NCBI RefSeq assembly: GCF_902493135.1
Contig: NZ_CABUOD010000010.1
Location: 1-64,000 of the forward strand
DNA: 64,000 nucleotides
Direction of reading: 5' to 3'
DNA from: an uncultured Parabacteroides sp.
GTDB taxonomy: Bacteria > Bacteroidota > Bacteroidia > Bacteroidales > Tannerellaceae
Shown here: positions 8,313-14,729 of the stretch, one piece after another
Layout: every line of letters starts with the position of its first letter
Position numbering within the stretch: the first letter of the stretch is position 1
Notes under the pieces: generated by a model
Database searches by the model: none
What the model saw: the letters and a program-made list of their open reading frames with translations, nothing else
Told to the model about the DNA's origin: nothing
Program-made: the position numbers and the translations under genes

Positions 8313-8663
8313 TCTCCCTCACGCCGAAGCCAGATCTGCTAAGGCTGGCCGGATGGGAGGGACGCATATACATAAAGGCGTTTACTGAACGCTTTGGTTT
8401 TGACGCTATAAGAATCTCGCAAATTCAAACTGTTCGTTAATAACAAAGCAATGGTGAATGCCCCTTGGGTGTATTATATACTACCGTGATTGATTCTACG
8501 CTTGAAGGCAGGCGTGGAAGCATAAAGGGGTAGGTTATATATTCACATCGGCGTGGGGCTTTCGACGTTGCTCGTTTCGACGAACAGGGCAATGCGAGAG
8601 CCTTTATAGCGTGGAACGGGCGACAGGACTGGCTCCACGTTTTGTGTATATAGCTATCTATAT
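8313..8663 (+). ncRNA. Putative structured RNA or long structured 5' leader
   Basis: About 350 non-coding bases fold into many local helices. TCCCTC near 8315 pairs with GAGGGA near 8367, enclosing GCCAG/CTGGC. CCCCTT (8461-8466) pairs with AAGGGG (8525-8530), enclosing CTACGC/GCGTGG. GGCTTTCG (8557-8564) pairs with CGAGAGCC (8595-8602), enclosing CGTTGC/GCAATG and a TCGT-TTCG-ACGA hairpin. CGTGGA (8610-8615) pairs with TCCACG (8634-8639). ATATAG/CTATAT (8648-8663) closes the segment. Several pairs are G-U on the plus strand and would be A-C mismatches on the minus strand, so the transcript is probably plus. It may act as a cis leader of the genes from 8714 or as an independent RNA. I do not recognise a known family: no tmRNA, RNase P or intron core motifs were seen. 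Confidence 0.5.
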
Positions 8664-8703
8664 TATTATGAATCTTCGCCAAGGTAGCCAAGCGGAATAA
8701 TCT
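8660..8703 (+). repeat. Cassette-boundary repeat, copy 1
   Basis: This copy reads TATTATTA, AATCT, then CGCCAAGGTAGCCAAG and AATCT. It matches copy 2 at 9270-9309 with scattered substitutions and small gaps. Each copy holds GCCAA twice, nine bases apart. It lies 10 bases upstream of the first cassette gene. Confidence 0.7.
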
Positions 8704-8713
8704 CGTATTAACG

Positions 8714-8965
8714 ATGAATGACGAAGTATTATTAAACTATTTACAAAAAGCTCGTGAAGAGTATTATTTGTCTGGAAGCGAGACCGAGAAAAATCGTATA
8801 GGAACTACCTTACGTTCCTGGGCTAAAAACTTGGATAATGAGCACAACTTCGGATTAAATGATAGTGCTGTCAGTGGTTTATTTAGTCATGGCCGTGTTA
8901 AAGTAGATTTGGATCACTCTATTGAAGTCCTAAGTAATAAAATTCAAAGGTCGAACGAATTATGA
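8714..8965 (+). CDS. Unknown small protein, first gene of repeat-bounded cassette
   Basis: An 83-residue soluble protein that I do not recognise. The sequence is mostly helical and charged (LLNYLQKAREEYYLSGSE, TTLRSWAKNLDNEHN, HSIEVLSNKIQRS), with no signal peptide, membrane segment or cysteine cluster. The ATG at 8714 follows the first copy of the boundary repeat. Its TGA overlaps the ATG of the next gene (ATGA), so the pair is translationally coupled. It is AT-rich like the rest of the island, unlike the GC-richer genes on either side. A small immunity, antitoxin or regulator role would fit the setting but is a guess. Confidence 0.65.
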   Translation: MNDEVLLNYLQKAREEYYLSGSETEKNRIGTTLRSWAKNLDNEHNFGLNDSAVSGLFSHGRVKVDLDHSIEVLSNKIQRSNEL

Positions 8966-9231
8966 AGATTAAGATATTATCTTTTAGTTCCACGATCAGC
9001 GCATGTTTATCTTTCTTGTTAATGATTGCTTGTGATAATAGCATTCAAAAGAGAGATGGGAGTGGAAATGTGGCGTTCTTAGCTTACCATTTGTCTACTT
9101 CGTCCCTTTCTATCATGTGTTGGAAGGGAAAGGGGATTCCTAAAGACACTGACCAGGCTTATGTCTGGTACAAAAAAGCAGCAGATCAAGGTCTCGATGA
9201 AGTTAAGTCTATGCTTAAATATTTTAAATAA
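8962..9231 (+). CDS. Small lipoprotein with a single Sel1-like repeat
   Basis: An 89-residue protein. Residues 1-24 form a lipoprotein signal ending LLMIAC, so the mature form starts at Cys24. The rest carries one recognisable Sel1/TPR-type repeat (KGKGIPKDTDQAYVWYKKAADQGLDEVKSML, described here by its G-I-P-K-D, WYKKAADQG and A/V-K-S-M-L landmarks). Full Sel1 proteins have several repeats; the segment before it ('AFLAYHLSTSSLSIMC') looks like a decayed earlier repeat. It could be a degenerate fragment of a longer Sel1 lipoprotein or a genuine small envelope protein. It starts inside the stop codon of the preceding gene, and copy 2 of the boundary repeat follows about 40 bp after its stop. 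Confidence 0.65.
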   Translation: MKIKILSFSSTISACLSFLLMIACDNSIQKRDGSGNVAFLAYHLSTSSLSIMCWKGKGIPKDTDQAYVWYKKAADQGLDEVKSMLKYFK

Positions 9232-9269
9232 ATTCACAGGGAACATTTGTTTTTTGCACATTTGATTCT

Positions 9270-9309
9270 TTATTATTAATCTCGCCAAAGTGGCCAAATG
9301 ATAAAATCT
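9270..9309 (+). repeat. Cassette-boundary repeat, copy 2
   Basis: Second copy of the imperfect repeat (TATTATTA, ATCT, CGCCAAAGTGGCCAAATG, AATCT). The offset between the CGCC cores is 606 bp (8677 to 9283), spanning exactly the two small genes. The copy runs up to the possible ATG at 9310 of the methyltransferase gene. Confidence 0.7.
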
Positions 9310-10371
9310 ATGGAAGTTATCTTATTGATAATCATAATTTGCTTTGTTGTATATTGTTGTATCAAAGGAATTATTAAGATAGAAAAAAATGAGACAAGGC
9401 ATCAAGTCTATGATGATATTGAGGAAAAACCTTCTGTAGCTACAGATTACAAGGAGGTTGAAGAAACAATAGATGATCCTGTCCCTGTTTTTCCGGAAAT
9501 AGAAGAACTTTCCCAAAAAGCGGTGAATGAAATAAGAGATCCGTTTATGATAGAAGAAGATACAGGATATAGTATGTATTTGAATAGTGTTTATAAACTG
9601 GAAGTATCCGATATTCAAAAGTTTGCTCGAGAAGAAGCTAAGACCCTACCTCCTCCTCCAGGAAGGGGCAAGATTCCATTGAAAGACGAAATAGAAATGT
9701 TTCAATATGTAAAATCGTACGCTAACATGCATTATGCAAAAATTCAATATGCCATTGAAAATCTGATGTGGTGTGAAAATCCGGGTAGTATTCGGATTGT
9801 AGATTGGGGGTGCGGTGTAGGATTGGCTACTATTAGTTTCTTAGAGGTAACTCAACTTGATAATTGCTCTTTTTATACGTTGATAGAACCAAGCGAAGTG
9901 TCGCTTAAGAGAGCTGCATTACATACAAAGCTGTTTCACGAACAGCAATCTAATCGAAAGTTTGAATGTCGGACGATATGTAAAGAATTTGACGAGTTGT
10001 CAGATATTGATGTTATACAATCATTAGAGTTTGGAAATATTACTGTACATTTGTTTTCAAACGTGTTGGATGTGGAAAGCTATGATATGATGCGTTTGGC
10101 ATATTTGATAAAAAGAACTCAAATAGGGAAAAATGTCTTTATTTGTGTAAGCCCATACCAAACAGTCCAACTTTGTAATCGGATAGATGATTTTGTAATG
10201 TCTTTTTCTGATTGTTCCGATTTTCAAATAATTTGTAGTGACGAATCAAAGAAAGAAGATCAGGTATGGTCTTGTAATTCTTTGTTTAAAGGATATCAGT
10301 GCTATAATGATTGTGAACAATGTAATAGTAAGTGGACAAAAATAGTCAGAGTGTTTTCTGTTAATTTGTAA
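9298..10371 (+). CDS. Membrane-anchored SAM-dependent methyltransferase-like protein
   Basis: A 357-residue protein. One N-terminal transmembrane helix (EVILLIIIICFVVYCCIKG) is followed by an acidic stalk (about 30-100), then a Rossmann methyltransferase domain whose motif I is IVDWGCGVGLATISF (about residues 163-177), with an acidic 'LIEPSE' at the end of strand 2. The target is unknown. The cytoplasmic domain would sit at the inner face of the membrane. The start is uncertain: ATG 9298 lies inside the boundary repeat, and ATG 9310 (353 residues) directly follows it and begins just before the membrane helix. It is the first gene of a compact operon; the next gene starts 4 nt after its stop. 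Strongly AT-rich. Confidence 0.7.
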   Translation: MIKSMEVILLIIIICFVVYCCIKGIIKIEKNETRHQVYDDIEEKPSVATDYKEVEETIDDPVPVFPEIEELSQKAVNEIRDPFMIEEDTGYSMYLNSVYKLEVSDIQKFAREEAKTLPPPPGRGKIPLKDEIEMFQYVKSYANMHYAKIQYAIENLMWCENPGSIRIVDWGCGVGLATISFLEVTQLDNCSFYTLIEPSEVSLKRAALHTKLFHEQQSNRKFECRTICKEFDELSDIDVIQSLEFGNITVHLFSNVLDVESYDMMRLAYLIKRTQIGKNVFICVSPYQTVQLCNRIDDFVMSFSDCSDFQIICSDESKKEDQVWSCNSLFKGYQCYNDCEQCNSKWTKIVRVFSVNL

Positions 10372-10375
10372 TTGT

Positions 10376-11437
10376 ATGAATAGTAATAGAAAAGAGATAA
10401 TGATATTAGAAAGTGGAGAGGCTGTTCCTGTTTTCTCGCCAGTTATAGTTTCAGCTAGTCGTTCTACAGATATACCTGCTTTTTATGCAGATTGGTTTTT
10501 CAATCGGTTAAAAGAGGGATATTCTTGTTGGAAAAATCCATTTTGCGGAAATAAAAAGTATGCAATTTCGTATTGCAATACTCGTTTCATTGTTTTTTGG
10601 TCAAAAAACCCATTGAATTTATTGAATTATATAAATACCCTTGAAGAACGTCATATAAGTTGTTATATACAATATACTTTGAATGATTATGAAGACGAGA
10701 AGTTAGAAAAAGGTGTGCCACCTTTGGTGCAACGTATTGATACATTCAAACGATTAGTTGATCGGCTTGGGGTGGGGCGTGTAGTATGGAGGTTTGACCC
10801 ATTGATTCTTACAGATAAAATTTCGCAAGAAGATTTATTAAGAAAAATCGAGAACATAGGTGATAAGTTAAAAGGGTATACTGAAAAATTGGTTTTTAGT
10901 TATGCTGATATTCTTTTATATGGCCGTGTAGAAAAGAATTTGAGAAAAAATGAGATACAATATATTGATTGGACTCCAAGCATGATGTCCGATTTTGCGC
11001 AAAAGTTGTCTTCTCTTAATAAAAAATGGAATTATATATTAGCTACATGCGGTGAAAAAAAGGATTATGAACAATATGGAATAAAAGCCAATAAGTGTAT
11101 AGATGATGACTTAATAATACGTTTTGCATATAATGACAATGTATTGATGAAACATTTAGGCGTAGAAATTAGAAAAACAGGAATGGATTTGTTTGATAAC
11201 TCTATTCCTGATGGAGCATTGGATTTGGGCAATGGATTATATGCTCTTAAAAGGTATGAGAAAGCCAAAGGACAGCGTGCTCTTTGTCAGTGCATTGAGA
11301 GCAAGGATATAGGAGAATATAATACTTGTCCTCATTTATGTGAATATTGCTATGCGAATGCGAATAAAGATAGTGCCATTCGGAATTATAACGTGCATAA
11401 GCAAAATCCATATTCTGAAACAATAACAGGGTACTAA
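10376..11437 (+). CDS. DUF1848 family protein (C-terminal Fe-S-type Cys cluster)
   Basis: A 353-residue DUF1848 protein. The diagnostic N-terminal stretch VSASRSTDIPAFYADWF (about 24-40) and FWSKNP (about 76) are present. The C-terminus holds CPHLCEYCYAN (about 322-332), a CX3CX2C cluster like the [4Fe-4S] site of radical SAM enzymes but at the opposite end of the protein, as known for this family. The function of DUF1848 is not established; a radical-SAM-like or photolyase-like reaction on nucleic acid or protein is an inference. It follows the methyltransferase by 4 nt, and its TAA overlaps the ATG of the next gene by one base (TAATG), so it is part of a coupled operon. Confidence 0.85.
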   Translation: MNSNRKEIMILESGEAVPVFSPVIVSASRSTDIPAFYADWFFNRLKEGYSCWKNPFCGNKKYAISYCNTRFIVFWSKNPLNLLNYINTLEERHISCYIQYTLNDYEDEKLEKGVPPLVQRIDTFKRLVDRLGVGRVVWRFDPLILTDKISQEDLLRKIENIGDKLKGYTEKLVFSYADILLYGRVEKNLRKNEIQYIDWTPSMMSDFAQKLSSLNKKWNYILATCGEKKDYEQYGIKANKCIDDDLIIRFAYNDNVLMKHLGVEIRKTGMDLFDNSIPDGALDLGNGLYALKRYEKAKGQRALCQCIESKDIGEYNTCPHLCEYCYANANKDSAIRNYNVHKQNPYSETITGY

Positions 11438-12120
11438 TGGATAGAAATATGAGAATGAAAACAGATAAGCCAACGAAAGAAGAACTGATAACTCGCCTAA
11501 AGGAAATAGCGAGAGATGACATAATTGTTCATGTGCCGCAAAGGAGTGCGATGTGTTATAGTCCGTGCGCTACGCCTTGGATAGAACACACCTGTGATAT
11601 TTGCGGTCAATCAGCAGAAATGAGTGGATGGTCTCGTGATTATGAATTGATTAACCAACATGTGCAAGAAATGAATGAACTTGGATATCAGGCAGAGTCG
11701 AGAGATATTTGTCCGGAGTGTATGAAAAAGCAAATTCTTAGTAATTCGTACGACACAAAGGATTTGTCACCTGTTTATTGGAGTAATATGTATCGAGCTT
11801 TTTACTTTAGAACAGCAGAAAGTGAGCCGTATCATATTGCCCTCTCTTCTGATTTAAATTCATACAGAGCCGTTCTCTATTACTTAAAAGACAATCGTTT
11901 TTATTCCAGCGATCATGGTGACATGGAATTGCTAAGGGATAATATAAAGTGCATCGAAAAAATGACAGGCATTCATATAAGCGAAGGTATGCAAGAAGGT
12001 AAAACTCCGGAGCAATTAATCGGGGAATTAGAAGAGTCTCTTTCGGAAAAAAAACAATGGGAATCAATACGAGAGCAGAATAAACAGAAGTATAACGAAG
12101 AAGACGATTTACCATTCTAA
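11437..12120 (+). CDS. Unknown Cys-rich protein with SSB-like C-terminal tip
   Basis: A 227-residue protein that I cannot assign. Two pairs of CxxC-type cysteines (CYSPCATPW, HTCDICGQ, then DICPECMKK; about residues 34-104) suggest a zinc ribbon or Fe-S site. The middle is mixed alpha/beta, followed by a charged helix. The last seven residues are EEDDLPF, very like the acidic tip of bacterial single-stranded-DNA-binding protein (DDDIPF/ADDLPF), which recruits repair and replication proteins. Its start overlaps the previous stop (TAATG) and its own stop overlaps the next start (TAATG), so all three genes are translationally coupled. Partnership with the two radical-SAM-type proteins is likely. 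Confidence 0.65.
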   Translation: MDRNMRMKTDKPTKEELITRLKEIARDDIIVHVPQRSAMCYSPCATPWIEHTCDICGQSAEMSGWSRDYELINQHVQEMNELGYQAESRDICPECMKKQILSNSYDTKDLSPVYWSNMYRAFYFRTAESEPYHIALSSDLNSYRAVLYYLKDNRFYSSDHGDMELLRDNIKCIEKMTGIHISEGMQEGKTPEQLIGELEESLSEKKQWESIREQNKQKYNEEDDLPF

Positions 12121-13154
12121 TGGCAACTCAAATACCCAAATCAGTCGTTCTTGAATTGACTTATAGATGTAATCACAAGTGCCTTTTTTGTTCATGTCCT
12201 TGGTATGCCCCCAATTCAACTTATAATAAAGGAAGAGAACTTTCTCTGGATGAGTGGCAAAAAGCTATATTAAAGTTGTTTAATTTGGAAGTGGAAACGT
12301 TCTCTATTTCGGGAGGGGAGGCTTTATTAAAGGAAAATTTAGCGGAAATCTTGACTTATATCCGAGAAGAGGGAGACAAAAGAGGTTTACATTACCCTAT
12401 AGTGTTGATCTCTAATGGACGGATAATGAATGAGAATTGGCTTCTGCTGTTTAAAAAGCTCGATGTTCAACTGAGTATGAGTCTGCCTGGATATTCGACA
12501 TTCGCAGAACATACCCAAGTGGATAATGCCGATGGTGTTTTATACTGGTTCTCAAAAGCCAAAGAGATTGGTGTACACGCGATGGTGAATGTTACAGTAA
12601 CAAAGAAGAATTATGAGGAACTGTTCGAAACCATATCTTTAGGATTGATCAATGGTGCAGACGGACTTTTGCTAAACCGCTTTTTGCCAGGTGGACGGGG
12701 ATTGGAATATATTGAAGAACTTTCATTGTCTAACGAGCAACTCAATGGTATGCTTGATACCGCTGAAGAGGTACTTTCACTCTCAAATCGCTATGGGCAT
12801 GTCGGAACTGAGATTGCGTTATGTTCTATTCTTGATCCCCAGAAATACAAAAGATTAGGGATTGGATATCAATGTGCGGCGGTAAAAGGGTTCTTCGTGG
12901 TTGGACCATCCGGTGAAATCAGGACATGTAACCATTCGTCTAAAATTGTGGGACATATATTCTCTCAAAGCTTGATTACAGATGTCGATTATTGGAATTT
13001 GTTTGCAGATAGTTCTTATAAGCCAAAAGGCTGTTCACTATGCCACAGAGTATCATCATGCGATTGCGGGTGTAGGGAAGTCGCTCGTATCATAAATGGA
13101 GATGCAACAGGTGTTGATCCATCGTTAAGGATTGGACCTGTTTGCAGGCTTTGA
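12120..13154 (+). CDS. Radical SAM protein with SPASM-like C-terminal cysteines
   Basis: A 344-residue radical SAM enzyme. The [4Fe-4S]/SAM site is CNHKCLFC (Cys17, 21, 24). ISGGEALL (about 60-67) is the GGE motif contacting SAM. The C-terminal third has further cysteines (CNHSS; GCSLCHRVSSCDCGC; GPVC) in a SPASM-like arrangement binding auxiliary clusters, typical of enzymes modifying peptides or proteins and of some cofactor enzymes. No obvious precursor peptide is encoded next to it, so the substrate may be one of the upstream proteins or something else. Last gene of the four-gene operon; its start overlaps the previous stop. Its 3' end abuts a fragment of another reading frame. Confidence 0.88.
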   Translation: MATQIPKSVVLELTYRCNHKCLFCSCPWYAPNSTYNKGRELSLDEWQKAILKLFNLEVETFSISGGEALLKENLAEILTYIREEGDKRGLHYPIVLISNGRIMNENWLLLFKKLDVQLSMSLPGYSTFAEHTQVDNADGVLYWFSKAKEIGVHAMVNVTVTKKNYEELFETISLGLINGADGLLLNRFLPGGRGLEYIEELSLSNEQLNGMLDTAEEVLSLSNRYGHVGTEIALCSILDPQKYKRLGIGYQCAAVKGFFVVGPSGEIRTCNHSSKIVGHIFSQSLITDVDYWNLFADSSYKPKGCSLCHRVSSCDCGCREVARIINGDATGVDPSLRIGPVCRL

Positions 13155-13230
13155 AAGCCGGGAACATGTGACGGAAGAGATGGTCAGCAGTTTGCAAAAT
13201 TGGGAGAAGCATAAGTTGGGAAAATAAAAC
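13129..13230 (+). pseudogene. Possible 3' fragment of a truncated gene
   Basis: In the frame that ends with TAA near 13228, about 32 codons read GLDLFAGFESREHVTEEMVSS, continuing LQNWEKHKLGK. This is plausible protein sequence without its own convincing start, and it overlaps the last bases of the radical SAM gene in another frame. It directly precedes a DUF3791 gene, a family that usually follows partner genes in an operon. I read it as the tail of a partner gene cut off by arrival of the island. Chance coding is possible. Confidence 0.35.
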
Positions 13231-13231
13231 C

Positions 13232-13438
13232 ATGTTAAGCGATATATTACTTTGGAATAAAATCGGGCGAATCGTGACACAAGTGCATAAGGCATTGGAC
13301 ATCACACCTGAAAGAGCTTTTGATCTCTTCTATGAGTCGAAGACCTGCGAGCGGCTACATGATCCGCAGGATTATCTCTATCTGATGGGTGACTTATACA
13401 TCGTAGACGAACTCATACTGGAATTGCAGGGGAGATGA
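13232..13438 (+). CDS. DUF3791 family small protein
   Basis: A 68-residue protein matching DUF3791: LLWNKIGRIVTQVHKALDIT, RAFDLFYESKTCERLHDPQ, YLYLMGDLYIVDELILELQ. The family occurs in small Firmicutes and Bacteroidetes operons with DUF3990 or similar partners and is suspected to belong to toxin-antitoxin-like modules; its biochemical role is unknown. Here the expected upstream partner seems reduced to a fragment (13129-13230). Codon use is less AT-rich than in the island, consistent with it belonging to the older chromosome. Confidence 0.75.
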   Translation: MLSDILLWNKIGRIVTQVHKALDITPERAFDLFYESKTCERLHDPQDYLYLMGDLYIVDELILELQGR

Positions 13439-13495
13439 AATAGGATAAAAACTGCATTTAAACCATCTTTTCTAACAATCCAAACCAATATATAT

Positions 13496-13527
13496 GTTGT
13501 ACAGCATCCTTATATTGCCTACTTTTG
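13496..13527 (+). promoter_or_regulatory. Bacteroides-type promoter of endonuclease gene
   Basis: GTTG at 13496-13499 (-33) and TACTTTTG at 13520-13527 (-7), spacer 20 bp. Expected start is near 13534, giving a ~25-base leader before the ATG at 13560. Confidence 0.7.
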
Positions 13528-13559
13528 CGCCCAAGTAGGAATAGGTTTTATCAAGAGAG

Positions 13560-14582
13560 ATGGCAAAGAGAAAAAGCGTAAGGAAACCGCGGAAAAAGGT
13601 TCAGAAGACTTCAGGCTTCCTTTCCACAGTGAAGTGGATGTTTATGGGGGCGTGTATCGTGGTGGCTTGTTTTATAGGGTTTCTGTTCATATATGATTAC
13701 TTTGCTCCGGCGACCGGACATGAACCGGCGGCTTTGGAGAAAAAGGGACAGGAGGCAGTTTCATCTAAAAAAGCTGTAAACACTCTGAAAGAAAAGACAC
13801 CGGAAAAGTCGCCAGTGAAGAAAGTTCCTGCAAAAGAAACCGCTGCCAATAAAGCTCCAGCCAAATCTTCCACAAAGACATTTAAGATCCCCGCAAATAC
13901 GGAGATACCCCGCTTAAAGGCAAAACGCCGGGAGCAGGTTATCAAGCATGAAGGATATACGGTCTCTTACAATTCCGAATATCGGATTGCCAACTGGGTC
14001 GCATACGAACTGACGGCGACGGAGGCCAAAAGCAAAAAGACGGAACGCTCTAACAAGTTTGTGTCCGACCCGCAGGTCAAAGGCGCGACGGCAACCAATG
14101 AAGATTATACACGTACCGGTTATGACCGGGGGCATCTGGCTCCGGCAGGCGACATGAAATGGTCTGCTAAAGCCATGCGTGAGTCTTTCTACCTGAGTAA
14201 TATCTGCCCGCAGAAACCGAAATTGAACCGGGGCATCTGGAAAGACCTGGAGGAACAGTGCCGCTTGTGGGCGTTGGAGAACGGTTCGCTTTTGATCGTT
14301 ACGGGTCCCGTCATTACAAACGATATGAAACGGTTAGGGAAAAACAGGGTGGCGATCCCCAAATCTTTTTATAAAGTAATATGTTATCATACGGGAGAAG
14401 GTTACAAAGGTATCGGATTCCTTTTCGAAAACAGGGATTATAAGGATAATTCACTGAAAACGATGGCAATTCCTATCGATAGCGTGGAGAAGGTGACAGA
14501 TATTGATTTCTTCCCGTCTATCCCGGACGATCAGGAAAAAGAAATGGAGAAGGCGGTCGATTGGAGCAGTTGGTCGTTTTAA
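13560..14582 (+). CDS. Membrane-tethered NUC1-family DNA/RNA non-specific endonuclease
   Basis: A 340-residue nuclease of the beta-beta-alpha-Me (NucA/EndoG) family that cleaves DNA and RNA with Mg2+. A basic N-terminus and one transmembrane helix (about 24-46, MFMGACIVVACFIGFLFIYD) are followed by a Lys/Pro/Ala-rich linker (50-115), then the nuclease domain. YDRGHLAPAGDM (about 186-197) carries the catalytic His of the DRGH motif, and NICPQKPKLNRGIW (about 218-231) holds the metal-binding Asn. The topology places the nuclease in the periplasm, where it could degrade incoming or extracellular nucleic acid. It has its own promoter and is a single-gene unit. Confidence 0.93.
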   Translation: MAKRKSVRKPRKKVQKTSGFLSTVKWMFMGACIVVACFIGFLFIYDYFAPATGHEPAALEKKGQEAVSSKKAVNTLKEKTPEKSPVKKVPAKETAANKAPAKSSTKTFKIPANTEIPRLKAKRREQVIKHEGYTVSYNSEYRIANWVAYELTATEAKSKKTERSNKFVSDPQVKGATATNEDYTRTGYDRGHLAPAGDMKWSAKAMRESFYLSNICPQKPKLNRGIWKDLEEQCRLWALENGSLLIVTGPVITNDMKRLGKNRVAIPKSFYKVICYHTGEGYKGIGFLFENRDYKDNSLKTMAIPIDSVEKVTDIDFFPSIPDDQEKEMEKAVDWSSWSF

Positions 14583-14729
14583 TGCATATATCCGAAAAAT
14601 TATCGGAGGGCAGCCTTTGAAATCCTGTGGAAACCGGAACAATCGATTTTAAAAGAATGTTGTATTCTTAAGGTGTAAAGGCCTGGGTATGCAATTAATA
14701 ATCAGAATATAATAATGACAAATAACTAA

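Noticed and set aside
8313..8663. Known RNA classes (tmRNA, RNase P, group II intron, retron or DGR template)
   Set aside because: I saw no tag peptide reading frame, no RNase P core phrases, no intron domain V hairpin, and no reverse transcriptase gene in the window.
8437..8691. 84-codon minus-strand frame in the leader
   Set aside because: It lies entirely within the structured RNA segment and has no family resemblance; base-pair polarity favours a plus-strand RNA.
8677..8710. tRNA-like wording (GGTAGCCAAGCGGA) in the boundary repeat
   Set aside because: It resembles a tRNA D-arm, but no acceptor stem, anticodon arm or T-arm (GGTTCGA) follows, and copy 2 diverges at the key positions.
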